46,650 nucleotides of DNA from an uncultured candidate division WWE3 bacterium (lineage in GTDB: Bacteria > Patescibacteriota > WWE3 > UBA101185 > UBA10185): contig CALKWN010000095.1 in the NCBI GenBank assembly GCA_938004185.1, positions 1 to 46,650 of the forward strand, read 5' to 3'. Below, in pieces: positions 26,267 through 35,198 of the stretch. Position 1 is the stretch's first letter; the number at the start of each line of letters is the position of its first letter. The notes under the pieces are model-generated. The model was not told where the DNA came from and ran no database searches. It saw only the letters and a program-made list of their open reading frames with translations. Position numbers and translations under genes: made by a program.

Positions 26267-28981
26267 TCATCCCTTCTTCTTAGGGTGCGCCTGTCTCTGG
26301 TGGGATTTCAGGCCATTCAGAGAATAGAAGCCCCGGTCACAGACATCACAGACATATCCCTTGATAGGTTCTTTCTTGTCCTCGAGGACTTCGAGCTTTG
26401 GTTCTTCGGGTTCAACCGGCTTAGATTCCGGTGGGGCCGCCAGCTTGTTTTCCGGCACTTCGAGCGTGGGAATGTATGTAACCAGTCTCTTCTTTTCCAA
26501 GCTCTCGGCTCTGCTGTTCGACATCTCCACAATCTCGCCGGGTCTCACTATTCTTCCTTCGTGGATGAACGCTCTTTCTACTCTGGCCTTCACCATTTCT
26601 CCCCTCCTCTCAAACAGTTCTTTCCAGCGCCTTTCTATTGCCAGCGCCGCCAGCTTTGAGCTGTTCCCTTTGTGCGGATAGACTTGTTTCATGATTTCGC
26701 GTCGCCTTTGAGCTATCTCTTGCAGATCTTCCAGAGCTTTCAGTATCGCGTCTTTCAAGTCTTCCGGTTTGTCGCAGTTAACACCGACATCGGCGCATTC
26801 CCAGAATCGCAGCCCATGATGAACGTCCCGCCTGAACCACGGAGGGTTCAAAACGACGACCGGACGATCGAGATCCGCGAACTCGTACAGGGTCGATGAA
26901 TTATCGATTATGTAAACGTCGGCTTCATTGAGGACATCGTCGAAAGTCGGAAGAATCCTGATCCTGTGCTTGTGGTAGAAAGGATAGGCAAATTTTGCGA
27001 GGTTCGGGTGAGCGTGACCGACGAGTTCAAATTCTTCGGACTTTGCCAGCTCCGGAAGAACGTCCTTGAAATAGTGGAATCCCCCGCGTGTCTCCTGTGA
27101 AATCTCACAGCTCCAGTGGAAGGAGACGCAGACGACCGGTTTCTTGCTTCTCTCTTTGGGCTCTTCGTTGTGCCAGCGATCGAGTTTCGGACAACCCACA
27201 ATCTCTACGGGTGTATCGGGATATGCCGCTCTATTTGACTTTGCCGACCATTCGTTCGGCACAATAAACAGAGTGACGTTTTCTCTCTTCTGACCTCCAG
27301 CGTATGAACCGTTCTTCGAGTCTATGTATGTCTGACCCGAGCCGTGATCGACGAGGACGGGGATTCTTCCCGCGTCGGTCGCAACCTTTACATCTTCGAT
27401 CCCGGCGACTACGAGCAGCCCTATATTTTTCTTGAGCTTTTCTATCAGCTTGCTTCTGGAACTCATGGCGAGTACGTTTCTGAGCTTCTTTTTCGCGTAT
27501 TCAATAATGCCAGATTCTATGAAAAACTGGCCGCGGTACTCTTCGCTCAACGCGCGGTATATCGGCTCAAGATGGTCGAAGTAATGCGGAGCGGGAGCAT
27601 AGAAGTCTATCTTCCCCATCTGTGGGCCGGTTCTTTCGGCTATGATCGAGAGCATTCTCTTTTTGTCGTTCTCGGCAGACACATATCTGTCCCGCAATTC
27701 TCTGTTGTATTTGAACTGCTTGTGCTTTGGAGTCTCGTTCACAGTCCTGGGATGCCAGATATGATAGACGGTGGAAGGCAGTTTCTCGATCTTTCCCACA
27801 AGAGCCATGACAGCATATCTAAACGCCTGATCTTCTCCGCCCCAGCCCTGAAATCTCTCGTCCCAGCCGTGGACTTTCTCGTGTGTCGAGCGAGTCAGCG
27901 CGAAGAACTCACCGAGCACTCTCTCGGTGGCGTAAATCTCACCCGGAAGTATCTCCCGCCAGTACGGTTTGCCGTCGATGATCTTGAACGTCGATTCTTT
28001 GTTCAACCATGAGACAGTCTCCATCTGAACCATAGCGGCGCCGTTCTTGACTTTGTCGATCGCGGCTCTCAGGTCGCATGGTTTCACGAGCCCGTCCGCG
28101 TCGATATAGACGAGAATGTCCGTGCTTGCTTTCTGGAAAGCGTCGTTTCTCATGCGCGAGCGATTGACTTGCTTTGTGTCGTCTTCCCCGATTACGAGCT
28201 CGGCTTCCGGAAAATTCAGACGGTAGTATCTGCACAGCCAGTCGAATATCCTCTCTCTGTGTGGATCGCCGCCCTGAAACGGAATCAGAATCGAGAATTC
28301 TTTGCAGTCGGTTTTGCATATGCCGATTATCTGTCTCATCAAACGAGGATTCGTTCTCGCTGCGATGTACATATCGGCTTTTCGTTTTTGCTCGCACCAG
28401 CCGTCATATTTATTGGTTTCATTCTCGGTTCTTTCATGCCAGAGATGATAGACAGTATCGTCGAGTATTTTGAACGGCCCGACTAGCGCTCTGATCGCAC
28501 ACTTGAAAGCGTCGTCCTCGCCGCCCCATCCTGTGAAACTTTCATCCCAGCCGCGTATCTTCTTGAATGTCTGTCTGGAGACAGCGAAGAACTCACCTAT
28601 CAGCACTTCGTGTTTTATGAAGTCCGACTTGCCGAGGCGCGGAAACTCAAACGGAGACTGGATGATTCTTTTTGTCGTCCGCTCGGTGAGATACCTGACG
28701 GCTCTCGGTTGCACGAGTGAATGCCCTGCCTTGACGCATTCGACGGCTTTGAGGATAGTCTCTCTCTTGACGAGACCGTCTGCGTCTATGAATATGAATA
28801 TGTCGGTTGTTGCGTTTGAGGCCGCATCGTTTCTCATTTTCGATCGGTTACATTCATCCGCCGTGCCGACCACGATCTCCGCTTCGGGGCATATAGATTC
28901 ATAGTATGCCAGAAGCCAGTCAAAACAACTCTCGCGATGACCATCGTCAGTCTTGAACGGAATCAATATCGAATAATCCAT
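26267..28981 (-). CDS. Triple glycosyltransferase fused to RPGE motif and C2H2 finger
   Basis: This 904-residue protein lies between the capsid and connector genes. Residues about 2-225 and 229-455 are two related GT-A (family 2 type) domains, each with SILIPF, a DADG metal motif and GWGGED. Residues about 465-765 resemble CDP-glycerol-type GT-B transferases (VDHGSGQTYID, VSFHWSCEISQ, DVYIIDNSSTLYEFADLDRP). Residues about 790-830 carry a phage structural motif (RIVRPGEIVEMSNS). The C-terminus is a C2H2 finger (CDVC, H and H). It may glycosylate virion or host-surface material. ATG 28981 follows GAGGTG. Confidence 0.85.
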   Translation of the reverse strand: MDYSILIPFKTDDGHRESCFDWLLAYYESICPEAEIVVGTADECNRSKMRNDAASNATTDIFIFIDADGLVKRETILKAVECVKAGHSLVQPRAVRYLTERTTKRIIQSPFEFPRLGKSDFIKHEVLIGEFFAVSRQTFKKIRGWDESFTGWGGEDDAFKCAIRALVGPFKILDDTVYHLWHERTENETNKYDGWCEQKRKADMYIAARTNPRLMRQIIGICKTDCKEFSILIPFQGGDPHRERIFDWLCRYYRLNFPEAELVIGEDDTKQVNRSRMRNDAFQKASTDILVYIDADGLVKPCDLRAAIDKVKNGAAMVQMETVSWLNKESTFKIIDGKPYWREILPGEIYATERVLGEFFALTRSTHEKVHGWDERFQGWGGEDQAFRYAVMALVGKIEKLPSTVYHIWHPRTVNETPKHKQFKYNRELRDRYVSAENDKKRMLSIIAERTGPQMGKIDFYAPAPHYFDHLEPIYRALSEEYRGQFFIESGIIEYAKKKLRNVLAMSSRSKLIEKLKKNIGLLVVAGIEDVKVATDAGRIPVLVDHGSGQTYIDSKNGSYAGGQKRENVTLFIVPNEWSAKSNRAAYPDTPVEIVGCPKLDRWHNEEPKERSKKPVVCVSFHWSCEISQETRGGFHYFKDVLPELAKSEEFELVGHAHPNLAKFAYPFYHKHRIRILPTFDDVLNEADVYIIDNSSTLYEFADLDRPVVVLNPPWFRRDVHHGLRFWECADVGVNCDKPEDLKDAILKALEDLQEIAQRRREIMKQVYPHKGNSSKLAALAIERRWKELFERRGEMVKARVERAFIHEGRIVRPGEIVEMSNSRAESLEKKRLVTYIPTLEVPENKLAAPPESKPVEPEEPKLEVLEDKKEPIKGYVCDVCDRGFYSLNGLKSHQRQAHPKKKG

Positions 28982-28992
28982 CTCCACACCTC

Positions 28993-29020
28993 AAAGAGAA
29001 AGGGCCGGTTTCCCGGCCCC
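28993..29020 (-). terminator. Terminator after the major capsid protein
   Basis: The perfect stem GGGCCGG/CCGGCCC (29002-29008, 29013-29019) with a GAAA/TTTC tetraloop is followed on the minus strand by TTTCTCTTTG. It limits expression of the glycosyltransferase fusion, whose ribosome site follows within 10 nt. Confidence 0.82.
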
Positions 29021-29027
29021 GATGGTT

Positions 29028-30239
29028 TTATGATCCTGCAACTGGTGCGGAATCGAACGAGCCTATTACAAGCGACTCGGGTCTTTCAACCGTGAGTTCG
29101 ACTCTCTCTTCACAGAGTATTGCCAGCTTGTTCTTGATGAAGAAGTCACTGTGAGAGCCACTGACGGAGATTGTGACTTCCTGCCTGTCCCAGAGCGTTG
29201 CACCGAGATCGAAAGCGCCGGTGATGAAAGTTCCGGGCGTGAGCGCCGCCGAAACTACGACGGGAGTTCTCCAGAGTCTTTCCTGCCCGCCGACAACGAC
29301 ATTGACCCACACATACAGGCCGTCGGACGATTTCAAAAGCTCGATGTCTTCCCAGTCGTTTGGATGAAGCACAATACCGTTGACCGGGTAGTACGCGAGG
29401 TAGGCTTTCGTCATTGCCCTTCTGATCGCGTCGAGCTTGGTGTCTCCGACCGAACCGTCAGACCAGGCGTAAGTCTGAACATCGCCGTCTGTGGTCAAAC
29501 CCTGAATGTCTCCGCCGATTCCGGTACCGTAAAGAAGCTCTTCGTCTTCTTTGAGGTACAGACCGTAGATCAACTTGGAGTCGATATATGCCTGAAGTCC
29601 GGGAGCGTCGGCGAGGATCTGCTTGGTCACGGGTATCCAGTGCGCTATCGTCTTGATCGTGGTGCTCTTGTTCTCGAAAGTGATTGCCGATTCAGGCTTT
29701 TCCTCGCCTTCCGCGACAACGTCGGCATTGTTTGTGAAGCCCGTCTCTCTTATCCAGTCGATAGCTCCGGCGGACGTAGGAATGACGTTGAGAAGTGACC
29801 TGACTCTTGCGGCTCTTCTCGGGTCTTCAACGATTCCAGGTACTCTGTACGATGGATAGAGATATCCGGCAAGGTTGCCGAGCGATGCGCCGGTGATGAG
29901 CGTCTTCACCTGAACAGGCTGTGACCTTATCGGTATTCCCTTGTCCTTGACGGCCTTATATTCTTCAGACTCGACGAATATCTGACCGGGAGACTTGACC
30001 TCGTTCATTGTGGGTTCGGCGGGTCTTCCGGCTTTGGCCTCGAGTTCGTCCATTCTCTTCTTGGCCTCTGCCAGTCCTTCTGAAATGTTCTTGATCGTTA
30101 CGTCCACAGCGGCGATGGACTTTGCAGTCTCGGCTGTGGTCTCGCCGTGTTTCTTGAGTTCTTCTGCCTGCTTGGTCAGGAGACTCTTCATGTCGGTTTT
30201 ATACGACTCCAGAAGCCCCTGAAGTTCACTAAGTTCCAT
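29028..30239 (-). CDS. Major capsid protein (HK97 fold)
   Basis: This 403-residue protein has an N-terminal coiled-coil delta domain (residues about 1-95, scaffold-like, ending near PTMNEVKSPG) and the HK97 capsid core: GASLGNLAGYLYPSYRVPGI, RSLLNVIPTSAGAIDWIRET, LYGTGIGGDIQGLTTDGDVQ and VVVSAALTPGTFITGAFD. The delta domain is normally removed by the protease encoded immediately upstream. Start and protease stop overlap (TAATG). Confidence 0.95.
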   Translation of the reverse strand: MELSELQGLLESYKTDMKSLLTKQAEELKKHGETTAETAKSIAAVDVTIKNISEGLAEAKKRMDELEAKAGRPAEPTMNEVKSPGQIFVESEEYKAVKDKGIPIRSQPVQVKTLITGASLGNLAGYLYPSYRVPGIVEDPRRAARVRSLLNVIPTSAGAIDWIRETGFTNNADVVAEGEEKPESAITFENKSTTIKTIAHWIPVTKQILADAPGLQAYIDSKLIYGLYLKEDEELLYGTGIGGDIQGLTTDGDVQTYAWSDGSVGDTKLDAIRRAMTKAYLAYYPVNGIVLHPNDWEDIELLKSSDGLYVWVNVVVGGQERLWRTPVVVSAALTPGTFITGAFDLGATLWDRQEVTISVSGSHSDFFIKNKLAILCEERVELTVERPESLVIGSFDSAPVAGS

Positions 30240-31051
30240 TATGTTTCAACTCCTTCACTGAAAGTTTTTGCGAACGCGCGAAATTCGTCGAGTATGGCCT
30301 GCTCCTCCTCGAACTCTTTCGCTATGTTTAGATTCTTGAAGAGCTCTGCTATCTCGTCCGAGTGGTTATCCGGCTCGGAAGTCGGTTCTGCGGCTCCTGA
30401 TTTCGGAGTGCCTGTGGGCGGCTCGTCGTTCAAGAGTGCTTTGAGAGTGTTTATACTTTCTTTCACGAGTTGTTTGTTTTGATCTGAAAGTTCCTTGACT
30501 TCAAGAGAGTTCAACTTCTTGAGCAGCAGTTCCAAGTTTTCCTGCCCTTTCACGCCTGTAATCGTGGCGAGTGGATTTAGTCCCCAGGGAACGACGGACA
30601 CCTCTGAGAGCTCGATCTCTTCAAGGTTTCGTATATCGTCTTCCCTGCCCTCTATCTTCTCGTACGAATACTTGACCGCACGATAACCGATTGAGAGAGC
30701 GTCGAGTATTCCATCTTTGATCTTTTCCCTGACTTCCTGCGCTCGCTGCGACTTCGACAGTTTTGCCCTGAACCAGAGTCCGAACTCGTCTTCTTTCGCG
30801 GCTTCGACTACACCGATGATGTCTTCGCTCGATCCCCAGTAGCCGTTGTGGTTGTCCACAAACTTTATTCTTTTGAGCGGCAGTTTCTCCGCTATCGTCT
30901 TCTTGAAAGCGCCGGGGATTATCCTATCGCCGCCGAGATCGATGTTATTGAAAACAGCCCCATATCCTTCTATGTATCCGGGGCCGTCCTCTTCTTCAAC
31001 TACTTTCATCTGAGCCTGTTTAGGCTTCAGTGTTTTAACTTCCATCGCCAT
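30239..31051 (-). CDS. Prohead protease (S78, HK97 gp4-like)
   Basis: This 270-residue serine protease has the family start IEGYGAVFNNIDLGGDRIIP, GAFKKTI, the catalytic-His segment FVDNHNGYWG (about residue 66), the Ser segment DALSIGYRAV (about 115) and ELSEVSVVPWGLNPLA. It cleaves the capsid delta domain during head maturation. The C-terminal 90 residues are a charged helical tail. ATG 31051 follows GAGGTGATG. Confidence 0.92.
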   Translation of the reverse strand: MAMEVKTLKPKQAQMKVVEEEDGPGYIEGYGAVFNNIDLGGDRIIPGAFKKTIAEKLPLKRIKFVDNHNGYWGSSEDIIGVVEAAKEDEFGLWFRAKLSKSQRAQEVREKIKDGILDALSIGYRAVKYSYEKIEGREDDIRNLEEIELSEVSVVPWGLNPLATITGVKGQENLELLLKKLNSLEVKELSDQNKQLVKESINTLKALLNDEPPTGTPKSGAAEPTSEPDNHSDEIAELFKNLNIAKEFEEEQAILDEFRAFAKTFSEGVET

Positions 31052-31060
31052 ATCATCACC

Positions 31061-33100
31061 TCATTCGATAATGTCGTAAGTTTCCACGCATCGGCAATTG
31101 ACAACCTCTCCTACCGATCCGCCCTGATCGCCCGGATACATAAGCCCGTTGCTGTAAGGTTCGTTGAATGGTTTAGTCTCTCCGTCCAGCGAGTCGTGGG
31201 AATCCCTGACTCTTGAATCTCTCGACGAAATCCACGTCTTTTCCAGCGGTAGCCCTGTCTGTGACGCACCTTCTCTGGTAGCAAAGTTTGCCGCGCCGCC
31301 AGTCTCGGTTCTGGCTATCATGACCGAACGATACTCTGTCATTGCACTGTCTCCCAGACCTCGCCATGAGTTATATTTCTCTTCGATTCGCTTCGCTATC
31401 TGAACGCTCGTGAGTTCCTCGCTCATGCCGCGCGAGATCTCTCTGGCTATCGCATCCTGCGTAGTCCTCAGCATGAGGGTTATTTTTCTGGCAGCGACCG
31501 CGGATATCCATGTCTGAATGTTCGCCGCAAAGGGATCGAAAACGAACTTTCTCTCAGTCGGGCCGCGTGACTTTCCGAGCAGCCTGTTTGCCGAACGTTC
31601 GGCAAAAAACTCAATTATTGCCATGTATGCGCTTTTCAACAAAACTTCCCAGTCTTTTCTCTGGGACATAAGGGCCGCGATTGCGCCTACCTCTCCGCTC
31701 TCTTCGTATGCAGCTACAACAACGCTTGATTCATCCTTGAACCGAGCGGCTACCTTCTCCGCGACTTTCGATTCCCATTCTCTGCGCGTGGAGTCTCTAG
31801 CCCTCCAGAGCGCCGTCTTTTCTTCTTCCGTAAGCGCTTTGACTTCGTGAGGTTTGCTGCTCATGAAACCGAAAGACGGCTTTGGAGATTCGCCGCCCGG
31901 TATATCGTTGAACCCGAGATTCAATCTCTGGTTGATGTCGTTGAACGGCACACCCATGTTGTAGAGATGCGCGGCCGTCTGAACTTTTTGAACTAGATTG
32001 TCTTGCAGAGCCGGGACGTTCGAGAGATCATACATGACTCGAAGATTGTTCGGCTGCGCCATGTCTGAAGCTGCCGGGTCCCACCAGCGAACCAGTGAGA
32101 GATTCAAAGTCTCTTGGATATCGACGAGCAACGGAATGATCGTGTCTTCCCAAAATATCGTTCTGGCGGTAGTCATATTGTTGTACGTAGTTCTCTCTGG
32201 CGAAAGAAGAACCACCGGGACTCCGAAGACCGCCGCTATCTCGGACACGTGAAACTTTCTGCTTTCGAGAAAGTCCATCTCCTGCGGAGTCATACCCATA
32301 GGTGTCCATTGCATCCCGCCCGTGACTACCCACGGAGCACCTGCGTTCGACGATCCGACGTGTTGATCCCAGACCTGAGACTTGAGCTCGTCGTACTGAT
32401 CGCCTGTGACTATGAGATCCGCCGGTGTGGAAAACACGCCCGATGTCACGGCGCGATTCTGAAGGCTGGCCTTGTTCCAGTCCACGGCTTCGTTGTCGGT
32501 ATCGACTACGCGAGCGGCGGCCTGAAGTGGCGAGATGCCCCAGAATATGGACGACGGATCGGGATACATGAGGTGGACTATTTTTCGAGGATCTAGTTTT
32601 TCTGGATTGCCAGGTTGAATTTTGTACTCATAATACTGAATCCAACCATCTACACTTGGGACAGGTTTTATCTTGTCCGGGTGCAGGGGATACAGTTCGA
32701 AAGGCTTCTCATTTACACCAGAGCCGACAGTATTGATATACCACAATGCGTTGCCCCCGAGATCGAGATGATAGACAAGTCGCTCGAAGAGATCTTGACC
32801 ACTCATGAAAGTGTTGGCCTTCGCGAGAAGAATCTCCAGCGGGTGGTTTCTGATCCTCTCCCAGTCGCCGTTCTTTGTCTGTTGTTCTACGTGCCACGGC
32901 ACGGAAGCTATCGCTGCGGCCTTTCTTCGTATGCACGCATAGACCCAGTTGGAGGCTTTGAGTCCTGAAGTTATGGCGTTTTCCGTTGTCCAATCTGAGT
33001 ACACCGGCCTCCCGGACTGCGAGGAGGGGATAATCTGTATTCGTCTCTTTCCGGTCGCCGCTTTGAAAAGCCAACCGGCTATTGCCTGTCGTATGCCCAC
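31061..33100 (-). CDS. Portal protein fused to MuF/SPP1 gp7 head morphogenesis domain
   Basis: The 679-residue frame joins two usually separate proteins. Residues 1 to about 410 are an HK97-type portal (SNWVYACIRRKAAAIASVPW, DPSSIFWGISPLQAAARVVD, ESRKFHVSEIAAVFGVPVVL). A charged linker follows. Residues about 520-679 are the MuF domain with MIARTETGGAANFATREGA, KTWISSRDSRVRDSHDSLDG and the C-terminal GEVVNCRC. The portal forms the DNA channel; MuF-type proteins are packaged head-morphogenesis or ejected factors. GTG 33100 follows AGGAGGTGG. Confidence 0.92.
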   Translation of the reverse strand: MGIRQAIAGWLFKAATGKRRIQIIPSSQSGRPVYSDWTTENAITSGLKASNWVYACIRRKAAAIASVPWHVEQQTKNGDWERIRNHPLEILLAKANTFMSGQDLFERLVYHLDLGGNALWYINTVGSGVNEKPFELYPLHPDKIKPVPSVDGWIQYYEYKIQPGNPEKLDPRKIVHLMYPDPSSIFWGISPLQAAARVVDTDNEAVDWNKASLQNRAVTSGVFSTPADLIVTGDQYDELKSQVWDQHVGSSNAGAPWVVTGGMQWTPMGMTPQEMDFLESRKFHVSEIAAVFGVPVVLLSPERTTYNNMTTARTIFWEDTIIPLLVDIQETLNLSLVRWWDPAASDMAQPNNLRVMYDLSNVPALQDNLVQKVQTAAHLYNMGVPFNDINQRLNLGFNDIPGGESPKPSFGFMSSKPHEVKALTEEEKTALWRARDSTRREWESKVAEKVAARFKDESSVVVAAYEESGEVGAIAALMSQRKDWEVLLKSAYMAIIEFFAERSANRLLGKSRGPTERKFVFDPFAANIQTWISAVAARKITLMLRTTQDAIAREISRGMSEELTSVQIAKRIEEKYNSWRGLGDSAMTEYRSVMIARTETGGAANFATREGASQTGLPLEKTWISSRDSRVRDSHDSLDGETKPFNEPYSNGLMYPGDQGGSVGEVVNCRCVETYDIIE

Positions 33101-33111
33101 GTTGCCACCTC

Positions 33112-34323
33112 CTAAGTCCGTGGCCCAGCTTTGCCGATGAAGATTGTCTTCTGACTCCTCAACGGTTCGATCGCATATCTGAGAGCTGCGATTGCGTCGT
33201 CTTTGAACTCTATCGGTTCATCCAGGACATTGCCGTCTTTGTCTTCTTTGTACGAGTATTGCTGGATTTCGGCAAGTAAATTCGGACAATTCTTCGAGAT
33301 ATGAATTTTGTGTCTCTTGAGCCAGTCAATGCCGTCCTTGACCGAACCCTTGCCTTTGACTGAGCCACTGACTTTGAAGCCTGCCTGCTGAAACTCTTTG
33401 ATTCTCGCTGGTTCGGCGCTGTCTGCCGTGATTTGCTTGCGCTTGTCAATCACCCTGCCAACTTCCTGAATTAATTCCGCGTTCGTGAGTCCTTTCTCGT
33501 ACAGCTCGTCGAAGACGTAGAGTTCTTCGTCCTTAAAGCCCACGCGCACTAGAGCAGATGGATGGTTGAACCCGAAGTCGAGGCCCTGATAGACAGCGTC
33601 GAAGTCTTCTTCTTTGTATGGAATGTCCTCGAATACGTAGTTGTGAAAGACAAGATTTCCGAGAACGCCCCACTCGCCGAGGCCGTAAATTTGATAGTAT
33701 GTATAATCCTGGTTTTTTAAGTCTTCAATCACTTTTTTGTATTCATCGTCAAGAAAGCGGTTGTCTTTATATGTCGATTTGTGGATGACACAATTTTCTT
33801 TCGGCACATCGAAGAAGAATGACTTGAGCCAACTGAGAGCCGAGATTGGATTGAACGTCATCGTGATTTGCAGGGGCCACGGAGTCCTGCCCCTGAGTCG
33901 CAAGTCTAGTTGCTGGAAGTCTTCCTGTGTAATCTCACTCGCTTCTTCGACCCAGATGTCTGTAATGCCTGCAATTGACTTGAGTTTTTCAACGTCGTCG
34001 AGGCCGGTAAATATGATTTGATTGCCGTTGAGACAGCCGATCTCCATGTCCGACTTGTTGACTTTGAACAGTCCAAGAACCTTCCAACTACGAAGTATGG
34101 CCATGATGAGCGCGAACGTCGAGTGTCGGTTCGTCTTGGCGACCTTCCTGACTATCAGAAACTTGTGACCTTTTTCTTTCATTGCGCGAAGAACAAGCCG
34201 TTGAGCGACGAACATCGACTTGCCCGAACCTGCGCCGCCATAGAATATCTCGTAGCGCGAACGGTTGTCGAGAAGCTGTCTGAAAGGCTTATTGAATATG
34301 CGAGTATGAACCTTAATCGCCAT
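33112..34323 (-). CDS. terL: Terminase large subunit (PBSX/SPP1-type)
   Basis: This 403-residue packaging motor has the Walker A segment FYGGAGSGKSMFVAQRLV near residue 28, a Walker B-like ITDIWVEEASEI near 122, and the nuclease domain with YQGLDFGFNHPSALVRVGF and a later conserved ADSAEPARIKEF. It drives DNA into the prohead and cuts concatemers. ATG 34323 overlaps the small subunit by 11 bp. Confidence 0.95.
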   Translation of the reverse strand: MAIKVHTRIFNKPFRQLLDNRSRYEIFYGGAGSGKSMFVAQRLVLRAMKEKGHKFLIVRKVAKTNRHSTFALIMAILRSWKVLGLFKVNKSDMEIGCLNGNQIIFTGLDDVEKLKSIAGITDIWVEEASEITQEDFQQLDLRLRGRTPWPLQITMTFNPISALSWLKSFFFDVPKENCVIHKSTYKDNRFLDDEYKKVIEDLKNQDYTYYQIYGLGEWGVLGNLVFHNYVFEDIPYKEEDFDAVYQGLDFGFNHPSALVRVGFKDEELYVFDELYEKGLTNAELIQEVGRVIDKRKQITADSAEPARIKEFQQAGFKVSGSVKGKGSVKDGIDWLKRHKIHISKNCPNLLAEIQQYSYKEDKDGNVLDEPIEFKDDAIAALRYAIEPLRSQKTIFIGKAGPRT

Positions 34324-34663
34324 CTTCGACCACGTCCACAGTGATGTCGATGCCGCCAGAGTGAGCGACCTCCTGTTTCTCTCTCCATTGTTCCGGCCTT
34401 CGATTCTTGAGCCAGAATATCATCGCCGTGGTATCTCCGTTGAGTGCTTTTTCATACAGAGCGTTCTCTACACGGTAGTCTGCGACCTCTTTACCTTCTT
34501 TTAGGGCGTCCGAAAGAGCCGAATAATCACTTTTGTATTTCTTGAACGTGCTATATGCAACACCAAGTCTCTTGGCTATCTCTTCTTCGATGATTCCGTC
34601 TCGGCACCAACCGCGTATGACATCAAGGCGACCTGCAACGTGAGTCTCATATTTACTTTTCAT
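34313..34663 (-). CDS. terS: Terminase small subunit
   Basis: This 116-residue protein has an N-terminal helix-turn-helix (IRGWCRDGIIEEEIAKRLGV, then YSTFKKYKSDY), a helical oligomerisation core (EVADYRVENALYEKALNGDT) and the typical FWLKNRRPEQWREKQEV motif before the C-terminal TerL contact region. It recognises the packaging site. It precedes and overlaps terL. Confidence 0.9.
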   Translation of the reverse strand: MKSKYETHVAGRLDVIRGWCRDGIIEEEIAKRLGVAYSTFKKYKSDYSALSDALKEGKEVADYRVENALYEKALNGDTTAMIFWLKNRRPEQWREKQEVAHSGGIDITVDVVEDGD

Positions 34664-34685
34664 TGTCGATCACCTCTCTTTCAGT

Positions 34686-34865
34686 CTATTCTTCGAGTTC
34701 AATCGTCACTTTCAGATTCTTTCCGAGAAAGTAAGCCGGAATCTTTATCATCTCTGGTATCTCCGTAGCCGGAACGTCGAGCATCAGTCTTGCGTTACCG
34801 TCTGAGCCGTCGAACTTTATCGCAGTTGTCGAGTTTGCTATCGACGCGTTGAATTGTATTTTCAC
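34686..34865 (-). CDS. Small hypothetical beta protein upstream of terminase
   Basis: The 59-residue frame starts at GTG 34865 (GGGAGG upstream) and overlaps the stop of the zinc-finger gene in a GTGA. The composition is strand-rich: IQFNASIANSTTAIKFDGSD, ARLMLDVPATEIPEMIKIPA, then LKVTIELEE. It is one of a pair of small genes preceding terS. Function unknown. Confidence 0.7.
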   Translation of the reverse strand: MKIQFNASIANSTTAIKFDGSDGNARLMLDVPATEIPEMIKIPAYFLGKNLKVTIELEE

Positions 34866-35035
34866 TTTGTGCCTCCCTCTTTCTCCTTCTCATACTCTCT
34901 ATCAATCTTTTCCCTTCTCGCCGCATACAACCGCATACATCGCCACGAGCAAAACTCGGCGCCAGACTCCATCTTTTGCCAGTGATGATTCATAGTTGTG
35001 ATTTTGCCGCAATAGTCGCAACGAAAGACTGTCAA
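34862..35035 (-). CDS. Small treble-clef zinc-finger protein
   Basis: This 57-residue protein has CDYC near residue 6 and CSWRC near residue 32, spaced like a treble-clef (DUF/FLYWCH-like) zinc ligand set, then a basic helix ending in EKEKEGGTK. I chose TTG 35035, with GGAGG 5 nt upstream, rather than the TTG at 35047. A zinc-finger protein next to terS is common in phages; it may aid packaging or late regulation. Confidence 0.68.
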   Translation of the reverse strand: MTVFRCDYCGKITTMNHHWQKMESGAEFCSWRCMRLYAARREKIDREYEKEKEGGTK

Positions 35036-35045
35036 AGTGACCTCC

Positions 35046-35072
35046 AAAAAGAAAGGGAGCCCGAAGCCCCCC
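35046..35072 (-). terminator. Terminator after the tRNA genes
   Basis: The stem GGGGGC/GCTCCC (one G-T pair) with a short TTCGG loop is followed on the minus strand by TTTCTTTTT. It follows the tRNA pair and sits just before the zinc-finger gene. Confidence 0.65.
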
Positions 35073-35117
35073 TGTGCGGAAGGAAGAGTTTACACAATAC
35101 TCACCCTTTCGGGTGGC

Positions 35118-35188
35118 TGGATGCGGGCCGAGAAGTCGAATCTCGACAATCGCCTTATGAGAGCGATCTGCGTCCGCCGCTGCCCGCA
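35118..35188 (-). tRNA. tRNA-Met(CAT)-like, with encoded CCA
   Basis: Read on the minus strand: 7-bp acceptor TGCGGGC/GCCCGCA, anticodon loop CTCATAA (anticodon CAT) on a 5-bp stem, T arm CGAGA-TTCGACT-TCTCG, then T and CCA. The D arm is reduced to about 3 bp and T8 is missing, so the tRNA is atypical. With lysidine modification a CAT tRNA could read ATA as Ile; the sequence cannot decide between Met and Ile2. Confidence 0.6.
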
Positions 35189-35198
35189 ATAAAGGCCG

